Below, one piece after another: positions 63,808-64,000 of a stretch of 64,000 nucleotides of DNA. The stretch covers positions 1,054,001-1,118,000 of the forward strand of contig OZ244915.1 in the NCBI GenBank assembly GCA_965221815.1, in the 5' to 3' direction. Both the position numbers and the translations under genes were made by a program. This DNA comes from JAPOXR01 sp965221815. Its GTDB lineage: Bacteria > Pseudomonadota > Alphaproteobacteria > Rhodobacterales > Rhodobacteraceae. A model generated the notes under the pieces. The model was not told the DNA's origin. It saw only the letters and a program-made list of their open reading frames with translations, and searched no databases. How positions within the stretch are numbered: position 1 is the first letter of the stretch; each line of letters starts with the position of its first letter.

Positions 63808-64000
63808 GTGAAGATCGGCTATGCGCGTGTCTCCACGCGGGATCAGACGCTGGAGACGCAACTGGACCGACTGGCGCACTCCACCGCCGAGCTGCTGCGC
63901 ATCTCGGAATCCCTGATCGAAAAAAAGGCCGGACTTCAATCACTTGATGAACCCTGGGCCGACACCACCAGCCCCTCTGGGAAGATGATCCTGACGGTCT
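63808..64000 (+). pseudogene. Serine recombinase (resolvase) with internal deletion, partial
   Basis: From GTG 63808 the frame reads KIGYARVSTRDQTLETQLDRL, the catalytic-serine start of resolvase/invertase proteins. It then jumps directly to AHSTAELLRISESLIEKKAG and DTTSPSGKMILTV, a segment normally about 50 residues further on. Relatives have LDRL at both places, so the missing part was probably lost between the two short repeats. The window ends before the C-terminus. The catalytic serine remains, but the missing segment holds active-site arginines, so it is likely inactive. Confidence 0.75.

Noticed and set aside
1..64000. CRISPR arrays and tRNA or rRNA genes
   Set aside because: No regularly spaced repeats and no tRNA T-loop/acceptor pattern were seen on either strand by reading. 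A tRNAscan or CRISPR finder run would be decisive.

Overview
The window is a chromosomal segment of an alphaproteobacterium. Three gene blocks support this: gyrA, ssb and divergent uvrA; coaD followed by a periplasmic cyclophilin; and the envelope order pyrH-frr-uppS-cdsA-rseP-bamA-skp-fabZ-lpxA-lpxI-lpxB, with LpxI rather than LpxH. The divergent tyrS/anmK pair and an iron promoter with a TGA-N9-TCA palindrome fit Rhodobacterales-like relatives. The order is an inference from gene order and motifs, not from a phylogeny.

Layout. 0-15.3 kb is mostly housekeeping: the 3' part of ligA, an agmatinase-family gene, gluQ, hisI, a NifU/IscU-like scaffold, gyrA, ssb, uvrA, and the valine-catabolism genes mmsB and mmsA. 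15.8-17.4 kb holds a large AAA-ATPase/PD-(D/E)XK protein. 18-20.7 kb returns to housekeeping (CBS protein, coaD, PPIase, DUF3179 protein). 20.8-23.4 kb is an accessory islet: a decayed third copy of the AAA/PD-(D/E)XK gene, a two-gene module of an unknown protein and an AbiEii-like nucleotidyltransferase, and a truncated exported protein. 24-36.8 kb carries tyrS, anmK, a Fur-family gene, selO with a nucleoside hydrolase, an iron-binding protein, mazG and an RND efflux pair. 36.8-42.6 kb is a second accessory stretch: AAA/PD-(D/E)XK copy 2 with a small partner, an IS110 remnant, a DarT-NADAR toxin-antitoxin pair, and a DUF4276-like gene split by an intact IS630-family element. 42.9-48.2 kb is miaA and the pyrH-to-rseP run. 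48.2-56.3 kb is an island between rseP and bamA: AAA ATPase plus PIN nuclease, a transposase remnant, a tandem ATPase operon (one member frameshifted), and a nuclease pseudogene. 56.3-63.2 kb is bamA-skp-fabZ-lpxA-lpxI-lpxB. A recombinase with an internal deletion lies at the right edge.

How it works together. The housekeeping runs serve DNA replication and repair, tRNA processing, nucleotide supply, and outer-membrane/lipid A assembly. The accessory patches between them are dominated by toxin-antitoxin and anti-phage-type parts, transposon debris and pseudogenes. The best candidates for under-described systems are the unknown-plus-nucleotidyltransferase pair (21.4-23.0 kb), the AAA plus PIN pair (48.3-50.1 kb), and the tandem ATPase operon (50.9-54.6 kb). 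That operon has two 15-bp tandem repeats at its start and lies between two direct repeats. Other notable signals are a long AT-rich insertion in a BamA surface loop and a shared regulatory-looking element upstream of uvrA and bamA. No tRNA, rRNA or CRISPR array was seen.
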